Of a stretch of DNA of 64,000 nucleotides, positions 1 through 11,017 are shown piece by piece. A program made the position numbers and the translations under genes. The DNA is taken from positions 1 through 64,000 of the forward strand of contig NZ_QVFV01000005.1 of NCBI RefSeq assembly GCF_004212215.1, given 5' to 3'. How positions within the stretch are numbered: position 1 is the first letter of the stretch; each line of letters begins with the position of its first letter. The notes beneath the pieces are model-generated. The model did no database searches. It was not told the origin of the DNA and was given only the letters and a program-made list of their open reading frames with translations. This stretch comes from Leptolyngbya iicbica LK (GTDB lineage Bacteria > Cyanobacteriota > Cyanobacteriia > Phormidesmidales > Phormidesmidaceae).

Positions 1-18
1 CGGTGCCAGGTCCCTAAT

Positions 19-54
19 AACCGTCCTCTGTTGTTCCCGCAGCAGAGGACGGTT
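19..54 (+). terminator. Strong stem-loop, probable terminator of a gene left of the window
   Basis: A 12-bp perfect stem (AACCGTCCTCTG, 19-30, with CAGAGGACGGTT, 43-54) encloses a 12-base loop and is followed by TTACTTTAAAA. In the frame starting at base 3 the first codons read V-P-G-P and then TAA at 15-17, so this could be the end of a plus-strand gene that runs in from the left. That gene cannot be identified from five codons. The hairpin also lies downstream of dapB on the minus strand and may serve both directions. Confidence 0.6.
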
Positions 55-292
55 TACTTTAAAATGAAAGGCTGATTTAAGGAAAGGTTCACCTAATCTA
101 GAAGCTCTACAAATCAATAGTCTCGCTAAAGATGGCCTTCCATAACTCTTTTCATGAAATGTAGAACCGTCTTTTGGTTGACGACTGCGCTCAGGGTGAC
201 GACTTGTAGTTTAATGCGCTGCGTAGATAAAGAAGAATTTCGTCGAAAAGTTCTTTGCTCGATTGCTCTGAGCTAAGGGATGATATCGGTGT

Positions 293-1117
293 CTACAAAA
301 TTTTATCCAAGCCGTAGATGAGGGACTTCAGAGGCATGACTCGCCGCACTGCCAGCAGTACACCGGGCATGTAGCAGGCACGATCGCTGGTATCGTGACG
401 CAGAGTATAAAGCTGTCCCGGTGCCCCAAACAGCACTTCCTGATGGGCAATCAGACCGGGCAATCGAACGCTATGGATACGAATGCCATCGTCAGTGGTG
501 CTGCCGCGAGCACCAGTCATTTTTTCGGATTCTTCTACTTGGGCAGGGTTGAAGGCTTTGTCAGGGGTAGAGAGCATTTGAGCAGTCTGGATGGCCGTGC
601 CGCTGGGGGCGTCGGCCTTTTGATTATGGTGTAGCTCGATGATCTCGACGTGGTTGAAGTATTGTGCTGCCTGCTGAGCCGCCTGTTGCATCAATACGAC
701 TCCGATAGAAAAGTTGGGAATGATCAGGCAGCCGATGCTGGCTTTCTCTGCAAATTCTGCCAGTTCCTTAATCTGGTCTGCTGTCAAGCCTGTGGTACCT
801 ACGACGGGACGAACGCCATAGGCGATCGCTGCTCGCACTGAGTTGTAGATGGTATCGGGGTGGGTGAAATCAATCATGACTGCCAAGCCTTCGCTTTGGG
901 CTTGTACCAGTGCTGCTTCAAGATCCGGCGTGACCGGAATTTCCACCGGACCGCATCCTGCAATTTCGCCGATGTCTTCGCCAAGGACCGCAGGATTTTT
1001 GTCGATCGCTGCCACCAGGGTCATATCTTCAGCAGCGGTGACGGCCTTGATAACTTCGCGGCCCATCTTGCCACACGCGCCATTTACCACCACAGGAATC
1101 GTAGATTGTGCTGCCAT
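293..1117 (-). CDS. dapB: 4-hydroxy-tetrahydrodipicolinate reductase DapB
   Basis: 274 aa, normal family length. It reduces 4-hydroxy-tetrahydrodipicolinate with NAD(P)H in the diaminopimelate/lysine pathway, in the cytosol. The nucleotide-binding loop is visible as G13-x2-G16-x2-G19 (NGACGKMG). The catalytic region [15 protein letters not shown] (residues about 161-175) holds the conserved HH, K167 and the SGTA loop that binds the substrate. The PNFSIG segment (134-139) is also typical. The ATG at 1117 begins [11 protein letters not shown], directly before the Rossmann strand, so the start is secure. It follows the metallophosphoesterase gene on the same strand, 123 bases downstream of it; they are not obviously one functional unit. 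Confidence 0.97.
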   Translation of the reverse strand: MAAQSTIPVVVNGACGKMGREVIKAVTAAEDMTLVAAIDKNPAVLGEDIGEIAGCGPVEIPVTPDLEAALVQAQSEGLAVMIDFTHPDTIYNSVRAAIAYGVRPVVGTTGLTADQIKELAEFAEKASIGCLIIPNFSIGVVLMQQAAQQAAQYFNHVEIIELHHNQKADAPSGTAIQTAQMLSTPDKAFNPAQVEESEKMTGARGSTTDDGIRIHSVRLPGLIAHQEVLFGAPGQLYTLRHDTSDRACYMPGVLLAVRRVMPLKSLIYGLDKIL

Positions 1118-1240
1118 GAATCTGATTTTGAACGGCCAACAGGATGAGTTTAGAGCAATTTGGGGGCGGTAGCGGAAAAGTGGATAGATAGAGGATGCTG
1201 GTCTGTCGATGCAGCTGGTGCTGTGAGCGAGGATTAGGGG

Positions 1241-2479
1241 TTAACTGCACAGGGCGGTTCCGAGCTTTGCTTGACAGGCGCTTTGCTCGGCGGTGCTCAG
1301 GTCAGCCAGTTCGAGGTCACGACGAAGCACCATGCCGTTGTGCCCTGCTAAATAGCGGGGGAGTTGACCGTACTCAATCAACTCCAGTGTCTGAATGTCA
1401 TAGGTGGTATAACGAATTAGCTCGCTCTCAGCTTGCTCAAAGTCTATATCGAGTACGGTGATGGCTTTCCAGCGGGGCAAGTCGCTATCGATCAAGGCGC
1501 GAGGCCCCGAGCCGATGATCCCCATGTGGAGGAGCTGTAATTTGCCTCGATGGCCAGGATAATAAGCGTGGTGATGGCCGCTAATGTAGGTATGCACGTT
1601 GTACCGCTCTAGCATGGTCCGTAACTGCTCTGCGTTGGCCATTACTTCACCGGGGGCGTTGCGTCCTTCGGCCACGGCATACAGCGGCAGATGGCTCAAC
1701 AAAATCCGCAGGCGAGCGCTCTGGGCGGCTTCGCTGGCTAGGCTTTGCTCTACCCAGGTCAGCTTGTCGGGGGGAATCTGGTGGGTCGAGCCATCCCATG
1801 CCATAAAGAAGACATCGCCCTGGCGAAAGGTATAGAAAAAGGGATAGTCAGCGCGATCGATGAACTCGACGTCGGGAGTGTGCTCTGGCGCTTGCCAGTA
1901 GGCAGTAGCCAAATCTCGCTCTTGCTGAAAGGTAAACTGGCCGTTGGCCCCACGGGCTCCGGAGGCGTCGTGGTTGCCGATGGTAAAGCCGAAGGGAATA
2001 CCTGCTGCATCCAAAGGGGCGCGAACATGTTCATCAAAGGCGGCCCACATGGCCTGAATTTGTGCTGTTGTCAATGAGGACGATTGCCCTGCAATCATGT
2101 CGCCACCGGCTACAACTAAATCCGGTTGCCAGAAGGGAATGAGGGCGATCGCTTTATCGACATCGGGGTCGTAATCGGTAGATCCGTAGGCCCCATTTAG
2201 GTCACTAATAGCCACCAGCCGCAGATCGCCGCGCTCAGGCTGAAACGGCGCTTGATTAAGGCTCGCGAGCAGCGCTTGAGTCGCGGCGGGCAGTTCGATG
2301 GAGGGGGCAGTGACGGCTAGGGCCTCAGTGGGGGCAGCGACCTCAGTTGTGGTGATTTCGGTGGGGGCTTTGGAGGTTGTAGTTGGTGGTGGGGCTTGCA
2401 TCGCAGCGTGGGCATAGGCGAATACGATGCCACTCAGCAGTCCCAAGATAATCAAGAGTCCTAGCCGTTTCCAATTCAT
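1241..2479 (-). CDS. Membrane-anchored/secreted metallophosphoesterase
   Basis: 412 aa, calcineurin-like phosphoesterase. Residues about 5-26 form one hydrophobic segment (signal anchor or signal peptide), followed by a Pro/Thr/Ala-rich linker to about residue 65, so the enzyme domain acts outside the cytoplasm. Metal-binding blocks are in the right order: D93 in ISDLNG, GGDM (125-128), GNHDASG (about 168-174), and a late GHHH motif in YISGHHHAYYPGH. The substrate cannot be told from sequence; nucleotide, phosphodiester or phosphate-monoester hydrolysis are all possible in this family. The ATG at 2479 (MNWKRLGLLI) precedes the hydrophobic stretch directly. No operon partner is evident. Confidence 0.85.
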   Translation of the reverse strand: MNWKRLGLLIILGLLSGIVFAYAHAAMQAPPPTTTSKAPTEITTTEVAAPTEALAVTAPSIELPAATQALLASLNQAPFQPERGDLRLVAISDLNGAYGSTDYDPDVDKAIALIPFWQPDLVVAGGDMIAGQSSSLTTAQIQAMWAAFDEHVRAPLDAAGIPFGFTIGNHDASGARGANGQFTFQQERDLATAYWQAPEHTPDVEFIDRADYPFFYTFRQGDVFFMAWDGSTHQIPPDKLTWVEQSLASEAAQSARLRILLSHLPLYAVAEGRNAPGEVMANAEQLRTMLERYNVHTYISGHHHAYYPGHRGKLQLLHMGIIGSGPRALIDSDLPRWKAITVLDIDFEQAESELIRYTTYDIQTLELIEYGQLPRYLAGHNGMVLRRDLELADLSTAEQSACQAKLGTALCS

Positions 2480-2997
2480 CGCCCCTCGTCACTTGTGAAA
2501 AGCTCTACGGCCCATACTCTACCCCACATTTAGAGGTCGGCGAGCACATGACATGCTGCTTAAGAGGGAGGGATGAGGTCCGGGTGGATGAGAACGCGGG
2601 GCAGGCGAGCCCCAAAAGTTTTGACAGAGACAGATTTAGGGGGAGATTGATGGGGCTGCCCACCACTGCTGAGGAGAGAGTTCTCTGTTGAACTGGTTGA
2701 ATAATAGTCAGCATTAGTTCGAGGGAACCGTTCCCTTCTGTAAGCTCATTCCCTTAAGGCTCACTAGCAAAAAGCAGCGTCAGGTTGACGAGAATTTGGC
2801 GAAAAGCAGCTAAAGATACAAAATTATCTCGGTCTTTTATCAATCCTTAATTTGAGCCAGATTGAGACTGTGATGTTGGGTTGGCTTGATGGCGGCGATC
2901 GCTGCCCGGCAAAATTGTTTGTTGGCCGATATTCTGAGCCCATTCACTAATTCTGCCTCCCCTTTTCAATGCCCCATTCCTTGTAGGAGAAAACGCT
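2480..2997. other. Gene-free intergenic region
   Basis: A 518-base divergent region between the metallophosphoesterase (minus) and the BMP lipoprotein gene (plus). It must hold both promoters. The only clear signal is the ribosome binding site of the plus gene (GTAGGAG at about 2983-2989). Short minus-strand reading frames here (for example 2505-2714) have no recognisable protein character. No known riboswitch was recognised. Confidence 0.6.
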
Positions 2998-4200
2998 ATG
3001 ACTCAACGCCGATTTACCCGCATCTCTCGTCGCCAGATGGTGCGCGGTTTGATGGCGACTACTGCCTTTGGCGTGGTTACCAAGTTTGGCACAGCCTGCA
3101 GCCCGGCTCCGGAGGGCGATGCCACTACTGACGAAGCCGCCACGGGGGACGCTGGTGGTGAGGAGTTAGTTGTCGGATTCATCTACGTTGGCCCCAAAGA
3201 TGATTTTGGCTATAACCAGGCCCATGCCGAAGGGGCTGCTGCCATGGTCGCCAACGTTCCCGGCATCAAGCTAGTGGAAGAAGCCAGCGTACCTGAAACG
3301 ACCGCCGTCGCCGAAACCATGCGCAGCATGATTGAAATTGATGGTGCGAAAGTCTTGTTTCCCACATCCTTCGGTTATTTCGACCCCTACATCTTGGAAC
3401 TAGCCGCAGAGTTTCCGGAGGTGCAGTTCTTCCACGCTGGGGGGCTCTATCAAGATGGCGTTCATCCCGACAATGTGGGTAGCTACTTTGGTTATATTGA
3501 CGAGGCGCAATATGTCGCCGGGGTTGTGGCGGGTCATATGACGCAGTCTGGCAAGCTCGGTTTCGTTGCGGCCAAGCCGATTCCACAAGTGTTGCGCAAC
3601 ATCAATGCCTTTACTCTGGGCGCGAAGTCTGTAAAGCCAGAAATTACTACCCAGGTCATCTTCACTGGGGACTGGGCAGAGCCGGTGAAGGAAGCCGAAG
3701 CAACCAATAGCATGGCCGACCAGGGTATTGACGTGGTGACCTGTCACGTTGACAGTCCTAAAGTCGTGATGGAAACCGCAGAACGTCGGGGCATTTATTC
3801 CAGCGGCTATCACGCTAACCAAGGTCCGCTTGCCCCCGAAGGTTACCTCACTGGGGCCGAGTGGGACTGGTCGAGCATTTATTCTCAACTGGGCGAGCAG
3901 TTCAAAGCGGGGCAAACGCTCATGGCCGGTGACATTCCTCACATTTTGCGGGGGGGCCTTGGTGGGAAGTTCTGTAAGCTGTCGCCCTACGGCCCAGCCG
4001 TGACCGATGAGGCTAAGGCAGCTGCCGATGCCGCTCGCGAGCAGCTGATCGCAGGCGAATTGGTCATCTATAAGGGTGAGCTGAAAGATAACGGCGGCAA
4101 TGTCATTTTGACCAGTGACCAAGAATACAAGCAAGATGACATTGAGCTAGAGAAGATGGATTACCTCATCGAAGGGGTTGAAGGTAGCATTGACGGCTAA
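2998..4200 (+). CDS. BMP family ABC-type substrate-binding lipoprotein
   Basis: 400 aa periplasmic binding protein of the BMP/PnrA (Med) family, whose members mostly bind purine nucleosides or nucleobases. The N-terminus has a twin-arginine pair (ISRRQMVRG, residues 9-17), a hydrophobic stretch and a lipobox-like GTAC with C34, so it is likely exported by Tat and lipid-anchored. The body shows the family pattern: VGFIYVGPKDDFGYNQAH near residue 60, a repeated Rossmann arrangement, and a C-terminal region ending in a basic/acidic tail. AGGAG lies about 9 bases ahead of the ATG. No permease or ATPase genes accompany it here, so its transporter is encoded elsewhere or it acts as an orphan receptor. 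Confidence 0.88.
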   Translation: MTQRRFTRISRRQMVRGLMATTAFGVVTKFGTACSPAPEGDATTDEAATGDAGGEELVVGFIYVGPKDDFGYNQAHAEGAAAMVANVPGIKLVEEASVPETTAVAETMRSMIEIDGAKVLFPTSFGYFDPYILELAAEFPEVQFFHAGGLYQDGVHPDNVGSYFGYIDEAQYVAGVVAGHMTQSGKLGFVAAKPIPQVLRNINAFTLGAKSVKPEITTQVIFTGDWAEPVKEAEATNSMADQGIDVVTCHVDSPKVVMETAERRGIYSSGYHANQGPLAPEGYLTGAEWDWSSIYSQLGEQFKAGQTLMAGDIPHILRGGLGGKFCKLSPYGPAVTDEAKAAADAAREQLIAGELVIYKGELKDNGGNVILTSDQEYKQDDIELEKMDYLIEGVEGSIDG

Positions 4201-4246
4201 AGCTTAGTCGCGTCCTCATAACTGGCTGAAATCTACATATTGATGA

Positions 4247-4282
4247 AAACCGGGCCGGGAGCGATCGCTCCCGGCCCGGTTT
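4247..4282. terminator. Perfect 36-bp palindromic bidirectional terminator
   Basis: A perfect 36-base palindrome between two convergent genes (BMP lipoprotein and groEL). Each arm is AAACCGGGCCGGGAGCGA, so the centre is the HIP1 octamer GCGATCGC at 4261-4268. The GC-rich stem is flanked by A and T runs on both sides, which fits termination in both directions. Confidence 0.8.
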
Positions 4283-4320
4283 AGTTTCAGACGGATCGGT
4301 TGGTTAAGCGCTGGGCGGGC

Positions 4321-6027
<1,707 letters not shown>

Positions 6028-6054
6028 TTAGCACTCAATTGTGTCGAGTGCTAA
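6028..6054 (-). promoter_or_regulatory. CIRCE element (HrcA operator) of groEL
   Basis: Exact match to the CIRCE consensus: TTAGCACTC, nine bases, GAGTGCTAA. It lies 31 bases ahead of the groEL start codon, in the expected 5' leader position. HrcA binding here represses groEL until heat stress inactivates the repressor. Confidence 0.97.
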
Positions 6055-6221
6055 CCAGCATAGAATAGCCCCTTCGGTGCGTGCTTATAAGTGGCGATAA
6101 CCGACCATTGAGGGGGTGAGGGCAGGTGGGTGTGAGGATAAGGAGTGGATGAGTCGATCAGTAATAGAAACGGTTATGAAGGGCAATGGAGGAACAGTGA
6201 CTGTTAAGGCTTTGGGAACCA

Positions 6222-6731
6222 TCAGACTGGCACAAGAAACCTATCGAGTTCACAGCTTAGTCCCTCTAAGCTCTTGCTGCCATTAGAAGATGCAGACCCA
6301 AAATCCTTTTTATGCATCGCCCAACCGACCAATCCACCGATCATCCTAAACTTAGAAGCGTCTGGTGATTTTGCCTCTCCAGTTGCCAACTCCCATGCAA
6401 AATGCTGGCAATTATTGTAGACGATGTGATAGTCGCTATCGTGATACTTGGACTTAAGGTGACGGACTCTTTGCTTGATTTCAGATGTATTCCATGAAGT
6501 CGTAGGCAATCTTCTTAGCGTGTATTCAGGCAAGCCATCACTTATAGGATGCTCATTAGCAATCGAGAAATCAATAAGAACCAACTTGCAGATCATTTTA
6601 CGCTTTGACTGGTCTTTTTGAGCAATTAGCTCGACCGATCTGTTGTGGTCTACTACAACTCCACAGTGAGGATAATCATGACTTGTGAGTTGAATAATGC
6701 TTCCGATGGGGTATTCAAATTTGTTGTTCAT
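6222..6731 (-). CDS. LRAT-like (NlpC/P60 superfamily) cysteine acyltransferase/hydrolase domain protein
   Basis: 169 aa from the ATG at 6731 (MNNKFEYPIG); an in-frame ATG at 6752 would add seven residues. The protein has the two hallmarks of lecithin:retinol acyltransferase-like domains: an early His in a strand after a Gly/Ile segment (GSIIQLTSHDYPHCGVVVDH, His near residue 19) and a later N-C-x-H-F-x-x-E block (NCQHFAWELATG, residues about 110-121) that holds the catalytic Cys. A Gly-rich helix (GGLVGWAM) follows. Bacterial members are mostly uncharacterised; acyl transfer or thioester/amide hydrolysis is plausible but not shown. The start lies inside the end of the 74-aa gene upstream, so the two are probably co-translated. 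The region is visibly AT-richer than its neighbours. Confidence 0.7.
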   Translation of the reverse strand: MNNKFEYPIGSIIQLTSHDYPHCGVVVDHNRSVELIAQKDQSKRKMICKLVLIDFSIANEHPISDGLPEYTLRRLPTTSWNTSEIKQRVRHLKSKYHDSDYHIVYNNCQHFAWELATGEAKSPDASKFRMIGGLVGWAMHKKDFGSASSNGSKSLEGLSCELDRFLVPV

Positions 6732-6939
6732 CCTCTTCTCCCAGAAAATCATCTAGGTTCTTCTCAAACTGATCTGGCAGGCAAAGAGCCTTGGAGGCAT
6801 TGATGAATGAGCCTGAAATATGCTTTGCAATAACCTCTTGGTTTTCTTCATCTTCCAGAAAATCTTCCAAGGCTTCAGTAGCCAACTCGATAGCAATTTT
6901 TCCTGCGATTGAGGCAGAAGCTTCTGAACTAAAAGTCAT
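6715..6939 (-). CDS. Small acidic hypothetical protein
   Basis: 74 aa, not recognised. It is acidic (ALEDFLEDEENQEV in the middle, DDFLGEEDEQQI at the end) with two predicted amphipathic helices and no membrane segment. It lies directly upstream of, and overlaps by 17 bases, the LRAT-like gene, which suggests one transcript and linked function, for instance an inhibitor, partner or immunity protein of the LRAT-like enzyme. That role is inference only. A further 66-aa frame (6936-7136) touches its start but has no protein-like composition. Confidence 0.5.
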   Translation of the reverse strand: MTFSSEASASIAGKIAIELATEALEDFLEDEENQEVIAKHISGSFINASKALCLPDQFEKNLDDFLGEEDEQQI

Positions 6940-7285
6940 AGCAAGTGTATCCCTATTGCGTTGAAGCAGAGTTTATAGAGGAGTTTATGTATCAGAACCA
7001 ATTCTTTTTTTCTGGAATTACCCGCACTTATACATAAAGCTGTACTCATGCATAAAATTAAGTTTCCCGTTTTACTTCTCTCTATATCGTGAATATCTAT
7101 TGATTCATGCTCTTGAGCAAGATCATAGATGAACATCTAAGTCTCTACCAGGAGGAATCCTAAAGCTCTAAATACACTGCGCCCCTTATTCTGATTTGGA
7201 TAAGGGGCGCAGTTCTTTACTTAATTGCTCTACCTGTTCTGTAAAAAAGACTTAGAGAAAAGTCTACAAACGGGAATGCCACCAA
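6940..7285. other. Gene-poor stretch with hemL terminator
   Basis: About 346 bases between the small acidic protein gene and the end of hemL. Apart from the terminator at 7176-7213 it holds only a doubtful 66-codon minus-strand frame. It must contain the promoter of the 6222-6939 gene pair. Confidence 0.5.
7176..7213 (-). terminator. Rho-independent terminator downstream of hemL
   Basis: A 14-bp perfect stem (ACTGCGCCCCTTAT with ATAAGGGGCGCAGT) and a 10-base loop, 73 bases past the hemL stop codon. T-rich sequence follows on the plus side (TTCTTTAC) and TATTTAG on the minus side. Confidence 0.8.
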
Positions 7286-8587
7286 TTAAAGGTTGCTGAG
7301 CACTTGGCAAGCGGCGGCGATCGTCTTCTCAATATCCTCGTCGGTGTGGGCCAGCGACATGAAGCCCGCCTCGTATTGCGAGGGAGCCAGGTAAATGCCC
7401 GCCTCTAACATGCCGCGATGGAAGCGGCTGAACTTCTCAGTGTCAGCTCCTTTGGCGTCGTCGTAGCTATGCACGTCTTTATCGGTAAAGAACATGCCGA
7501 ACATGGCGCTGATGTTGCCGCCAGTAGCGGCATGGCCCGTTTCATGGGCCGCGGCCAACAGTCCGGTGATGAGCTTGTGGGTCATCGTTTCAAGTTGTTC
7601 GTAGGTGCCGGGACGCTGCAAGATTTCGAGGGTCTTGATGCCTGCGGTCATCGCCAAGGGATTGCCAGACAGGGTGCCGGCCTGGTAAACCGGGCCAGCG
7701 GGGGCGATCATTTCCATGATGTCGCGGCGACCGCCGTAAGCGCCGACGGGTAGCCCACCGCCGATTATTTTGCCGAGGGTGGTGAGGTCGGGGGTGACGC
7801 CAAATTTCTCCTGAGCACCGCCGTAGGCAATGCGGAAGCCGGTCATGACTTCGTCAAAGACGAGCAGGGCGTCGTATTCACGGGTGAGTTCGCGCAGCCC
7901 TTCGAGGAAGCCGGCATCGGGAGTGACAAAACCAGAGTTGCCCACGACGGGTTCGAGAATGACGCCGGAGATTTCGCCGGGATTTTCTTCAAACAGCTTT
8001 TTGACCGCTTCCAGATCGTTGTAAGGGGCGGTGAGGGTGCTCTGGGTGGCGGCTTTGGGGACGCCAGGGGAGTCGGGGAGGCCCAGGGTGGCGACGCCCG
8101 ATCCGGCCTTCACCAAAAACATGTCGGCGTGGCCGTGGTAGTTGCCTTCAAATTTGATGATTTTGTCGCGTCCGGTAAAGGCGCGCATCAGGCGCAGCAC
8201 GGCCATGCAGGCTTCGGTACCGGAGTTGACGAAGCGCACCATCTCGATGCTGGGGACGGCGTTGATCACCATCTCCGCCAGTACGTTTTCGAGATAGCAG
8301 GGGGCGCCGAAGCTGGTGCCTTTTTCGAGGGCGGCGGACAGGGCTTGCAGCACTTCGGGGTGGGCGTGACCGCAGATGGCGGGGCCCCAGGTGCCGACAT
8401 AGTCGATATATTGGTTGTTATCAACGTCCCAAATGTAGGCACCTTTGACGCGATCGAAGACGATGGGTTGGCCACCGACCGATTTGAAGGCGCGAACCGG
8501 AGAACTAACGCCACCGGGCATGAGGTGTTGAGCGGCGCTAAAAATCTCTTCAGATTTGCTGGTTTTGAGTGGGGCTGTACTGACCAA
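7286..8587 (-). CDS. hemL: Glutamate-1-semialdehyde 2,1-aminomutase
   Basis: 433 aa PLP enzyme that isomerises glutamate-1-semialdehyde to 5-aminolevulinate, the last step of the C5 route that feeds heme, chlorophyll and bilins. The full aminotransferase class III layout is present: [17 protein letters not shown] (118-134) for phosphate binding, NYHGHAD (149-155), FDEVMTGFR (244-252), and the PLP lysine K273 in [14 protein letters not shown]. Length is standard. The ATG at 8587 begins [14 protein letters not shown]. It is monocistronic, with its own terminator. Confidence 0.97.
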   Translation of the reverse strand: MVSTAPLKTSKSEEIFSAAQHLMPGGVSSPVRAFKSVGGQPIVFDRVKGAYIWDVDNNQYIDYVGTWGPAICGHAHPEVLQALSAALEKGTSFGAPCYLENVLAEMVINAVPSIEMVRFVNSGTEACMAVLRLMRAFTGRDKIIKFEGNYHGHADMFLVKAGSGVATLGLPDSPGVPKAATQSTLTAPYNDLEAVKKLFEENPGEISGVILEPVVGNSGFVTPDAGFLEGLRELTREYDALLVFDEVMTGFRIAYGGAQEKFGVTPDLTTLGKIIGGGLPVGAYGGRRDIMEMIAPAGPVYQAGTLSGNPLAMTAGIKTLEILQRPGTYEQLETMTHKLITGLLAAAHETGHAATGGNISAMFGMFFTDKDVHSYDDAKGADTEKFSRFHRGMLEAGIYLAPSQYEAGFMSLAHTDEDIEKTIAAACQVLSNL

Positions 8588-8766
8588 AGTGTTTTCCTCT
8601 TAAATACCTGGCTAAAGTCGGTTGAGCAGGGCGATCGCCCGCTGTATGACCTGTTCTAAAAAGTTGCTGTTTATTATCCTATCGATCGCGTTGCCACGAT
8701 TTCAGCCATGTCAAGAAGTATTAAGGACTTGTGGTTGCGGATGATGGGCCAACTGCCGCGATCGCG

Positions 8767-9735
8767 TTAAGACGGTCGACTTTGCTGAGCTGCGCGGGCA
8801 TTGCGTCGCCACATAGAGGGTTTAATGCGCCGCAGGGCCGAGGCGGGAAAGCGACGATTCCAGTCGACCTCACTCAAATTCGTTAACTCGGCCAGGTTAG
8901 GTGCCACGTTATCGGGGTAAGGCTGAAAATCTTTCACATCCGTGGGTTGGGCAAAGCGTTGGTTCCAGGGGCAGACGTCTTGGCAGATGTCGCAACCCGC
9001 CACCCAGCCGTGTAGGTTTTGCGCAATGTTGGGGGGCAGCGTTGGGTCGCGGTTTTCAATGGTGTGGTAAGCGATGCAGCGGTTGGCATCAACGACGAAG
9101 GGGGCGGCGATCGCATCCGTGGGGCAAGCCTCGATACACCGGGTGCAGGTACCGCAGTGGGCGGTATGGGGAGTATCGGCGGGCAAATCTAGATTGGTGA
9201 GGATTTCGCCAAGAAACACCCAGGAACCGTAGTCACGGGTGATGACGTTGCCGTTTTTAGCGATCCACCCGATCCCGGCCTGCTGCGCCCAAAACTTATC
9301 GGAAACCGGGCCAGTATCGACATAAAAACGGGTTTGAATGTCGGGATGGTGCGATCGCAGCCATTCTGACAGCGCCTTCAATTTTTTTTGCATGACGCGG
9401 TGATAGTCGCGTCCCCAGCCGTAGCGCGAGATTTTGCCGTGCTGAGCATTGTCGGAGTGCTGATGCGGGGTGTAATAGTTCAGCGCGACGCAGATCAGCG
9501 ATCGCACCCCTGGCATGACTTGTTGAATGTCTTGGCGTTTGGGATTGCTCATCCACGCCATATCAGCCTGATAGCCTTGGTGCAGCCAATTTTGCAGGGC
9601 AGTGTTAGCGGCGATCGCGGCGGGTTGACTGTGATCAATGCGAGCGATGCCGACGCGATGAAAGCCAACGTGATGCGCTTGTTGGCGAATGACATCAATA
9701 TCAAGGGTCAGTAAAGGTAGCGGATGATCGCTCAC
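8767..9735 (-). CDS. queG: Epoxyqueuosine reductase QueG
   Basis: 322 aa, cobalamin- and iron-sulfur-dependent enzyme that reduces epoxyqueuosine to queuosine in tRNA anticodons. The two [4Fe-4S] ligand sets are clear: C-x2-C-x2-C-x3-C in [16 protein letters not shown] and a second set in [11 protein letters not shown]. The N-terminal QueG domain has the usual [14 protein letters not shown] and [11 protein letters not shown] segments, and [20 protein letters not shown] is a family hallmark. This is the short form, without the C-terminal HEAT repeats of some homologues. The start [12 protein letters not shown] fits the family. Confidence 0.96.
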   Translation of the reverse strand: MSDHPLPLLTLDIDVIRQQAHHVGFHRVGIARIDHSQPAAIAANTALQNWLHQGYQADMAWMSNPKRQDIQQVMPGVRSLICVALNYYTPHQHSDNAQHGKISRYGWGRDYHRVMQKKLKALSEWLRSHHPDIQTRFYVDTGPVSDKFWAQQAGIGWIAKNGNVITRDYGSWVFLGEILTNLDLPADTPHTAHCGTCTRCIEACPTDAIAAPFVVDANRCIAYHTIENRDPTLPPNIAQNLHGWVAGCDICQDVCPWNQRFAQPTDVKDFQPYPDNVAPNLAELTNLSEVDWNRRFPASALRRIKPSMWRRNARAAQQSRPS

Positions 9736-9826
9736 AGGGAAGAGTGGTCTTAAAGGGTCGCCTTAACAATAGCGACTCAGGTGAGCCCTGATCAGCGATC
9801 GCGGTTACCTCAGTGGCTCTCTGTGG

Positions 9827-10207
9827 CTAAATTGCCATCATGAGATTTTGCTCAGCGGTACAGGTCACCCAAGCCGTTTCGACCCGATAAGTGCCTTCTA
9901 CTTGTTTTGCTAAGCTGACCAACTCTCTTAGCATGGCGTGATCGCTCACAACACCTTGAAGAATGACCACGCGGCCCCGCTGACTAACGGTCAAACGCTC
10001 TAGCTCTGAGGGCACAAACTGTTGAGAAAACACAGCCTCGACGCGCTTTTGCAGGCCATGGTAATCATATTCGCCCTGTAACCCAATGCGCTCAGGAGGA
10101 GGCGTTTGAAACCAACTCGGAAACGCCTTTGCCCATTCAAATGGCAGCGGATCAGCTGGCTCAAGTGACTCGGCGTGAGTCATGTGTTTGCATTGATAGA
10201 TACCCAT
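9827..10207 (-). CDS. Conserved hypothetical protein, BON-like C-terminal domain
   Basis: 126 aa. The ATG at 10207 (MGIYQCKHMTH) is chosen because AGGGAG lies eight bases upstream; an in-frame ATG at 10231 has no such site. The N-terminal half is Pro/Trp-rich (PFEWAKAFPSWFQTPPPERI). The C-terminal half (YHGLQKRVEAVF...VVILQGVVSDHAMLRELVSLAKQV...YRVETAW) resembles a BON-type alpha/beta fold with the short strand VVILQGVV. There is no signal peptide or membrane segment. The function is not known and neighbours give no hint. Confidence 0.6.
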   Translation of the reverse strand: MGIYQCKHMTHAESLEPADPLPFEWAKAFPSWFQTPPPERIGLQGEYDYHGLQKRVEAVFSQQFVPSELERLTVSQRGRVVILQGVVSDHAMLRELVSLAKQVEGTYRVETAWVTCTAEQNLMMAI

Positions 10208-10417
10208 TCTCTGCTCCCTGGCGATCGCCAATCTGACTCAATCTTGCCTAACCTGCGAGAGAACCTACGTAAATACCCTGATTGTGTTCTACAGGATACA
10301 CTTTTGCCGCCAGGCTCTTGGGTCATTCCTTCACAAAAACCCAAACTAAGTTAACTGTAACTTTACATTCAGAAATGTAATTATTACCGTCATCCTGATG
10401 ACATTTGTGCAAGTTGC

Positions 10418-10903
10418 TCAGGTCGAAGCCCTAGCAATCAGCACGACAGCATAAGCGGCAATGCCTTCTTCACGACCTGTGGGGCCGAGCTTTTCATTCG
10501 TGGTGGCTTTGACGCCGACTTGGTCGGGGGCAAGATTTAACGCTGCGGCTAGGGCACTGCGCATGGCAGCGATATGGGGCTTGAGCTTGGGACGTTCGGC
10601 AACGACGACGCTATCGACATTGACGATCGCCCAACCGCGATCGCGCACCATTTGGTAGACCTGGTCGAGCAATTTCAGACTATCGGCACCCGCCCACTGG
10701 GGGTCACTGGGGGGAAAGTAGGTGCCAATATCGCCCAGGCTTAAAGCGCCTAGCAACGCATCGGTAATGGCGTGGGTCAGCACATCGGCATCACTGTGAC
10801 CGAGCAGGCCCATGACGTGGGGAATGGTTACTCCCCCTAAAATCAAGGGCCGCCCTTCTACTAACCGATGGATGTCGTAGCCGTTGCCGATCCGTATATT
10901 CAT
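10418..10903 (-). CDS. ispF: 2-C-methyl-D-erythritol 2,4-cyclodiphosphate synthase
   Basis: 161 aa, the MEP-pathway enzyme that cyclises CDP-methylerythritol 2-phosphate for isoprenoid synthesis. The Zn-binding Asp and His are in GNGYDIHRL (residues 7-15), and [20 protein letters not shown] (33-52) carries the third ligand and the substrate loop. The C-terminal [19 protein letters not shown] motif is complete. The other MEP gene in this window, ispD, is 26 kb away and not in the same operon. Confidence 0.97.
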   Translation of the reverse strand: MNIRIGNGYDIHRLVEGRPLILGGVTIPHVMGLLGHSDADVLTHAITDALLGALSLGDIGTYFPPSDPQWAGADSLKLLDQVYQMVRDRGWAIVNVDSVVVAERPKLKPHIAAMRSALAAALNLAPDQVGVKATTNEKLGPTGREEGIAAYAVVLIARAST

Positions 10904-11017
10904 AAGTCGATGGTAGCAAATTTACAGAAAACGTCTAGGTATAACTCAGCACATTTGACTAAGTATGAGCGATTTTGACCAGCCATCAATGTCTGAGGAT
11001 AGGGTGTGAGTGGTCAG

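Noticed and set aside
6936-7136. 66-codon minus-strand frame that touches the start of the small acidic protein gene
   Set aside because: Four-base overlap looks operon-like, but the composition is not protein-like and no ribosome site stands ahead.
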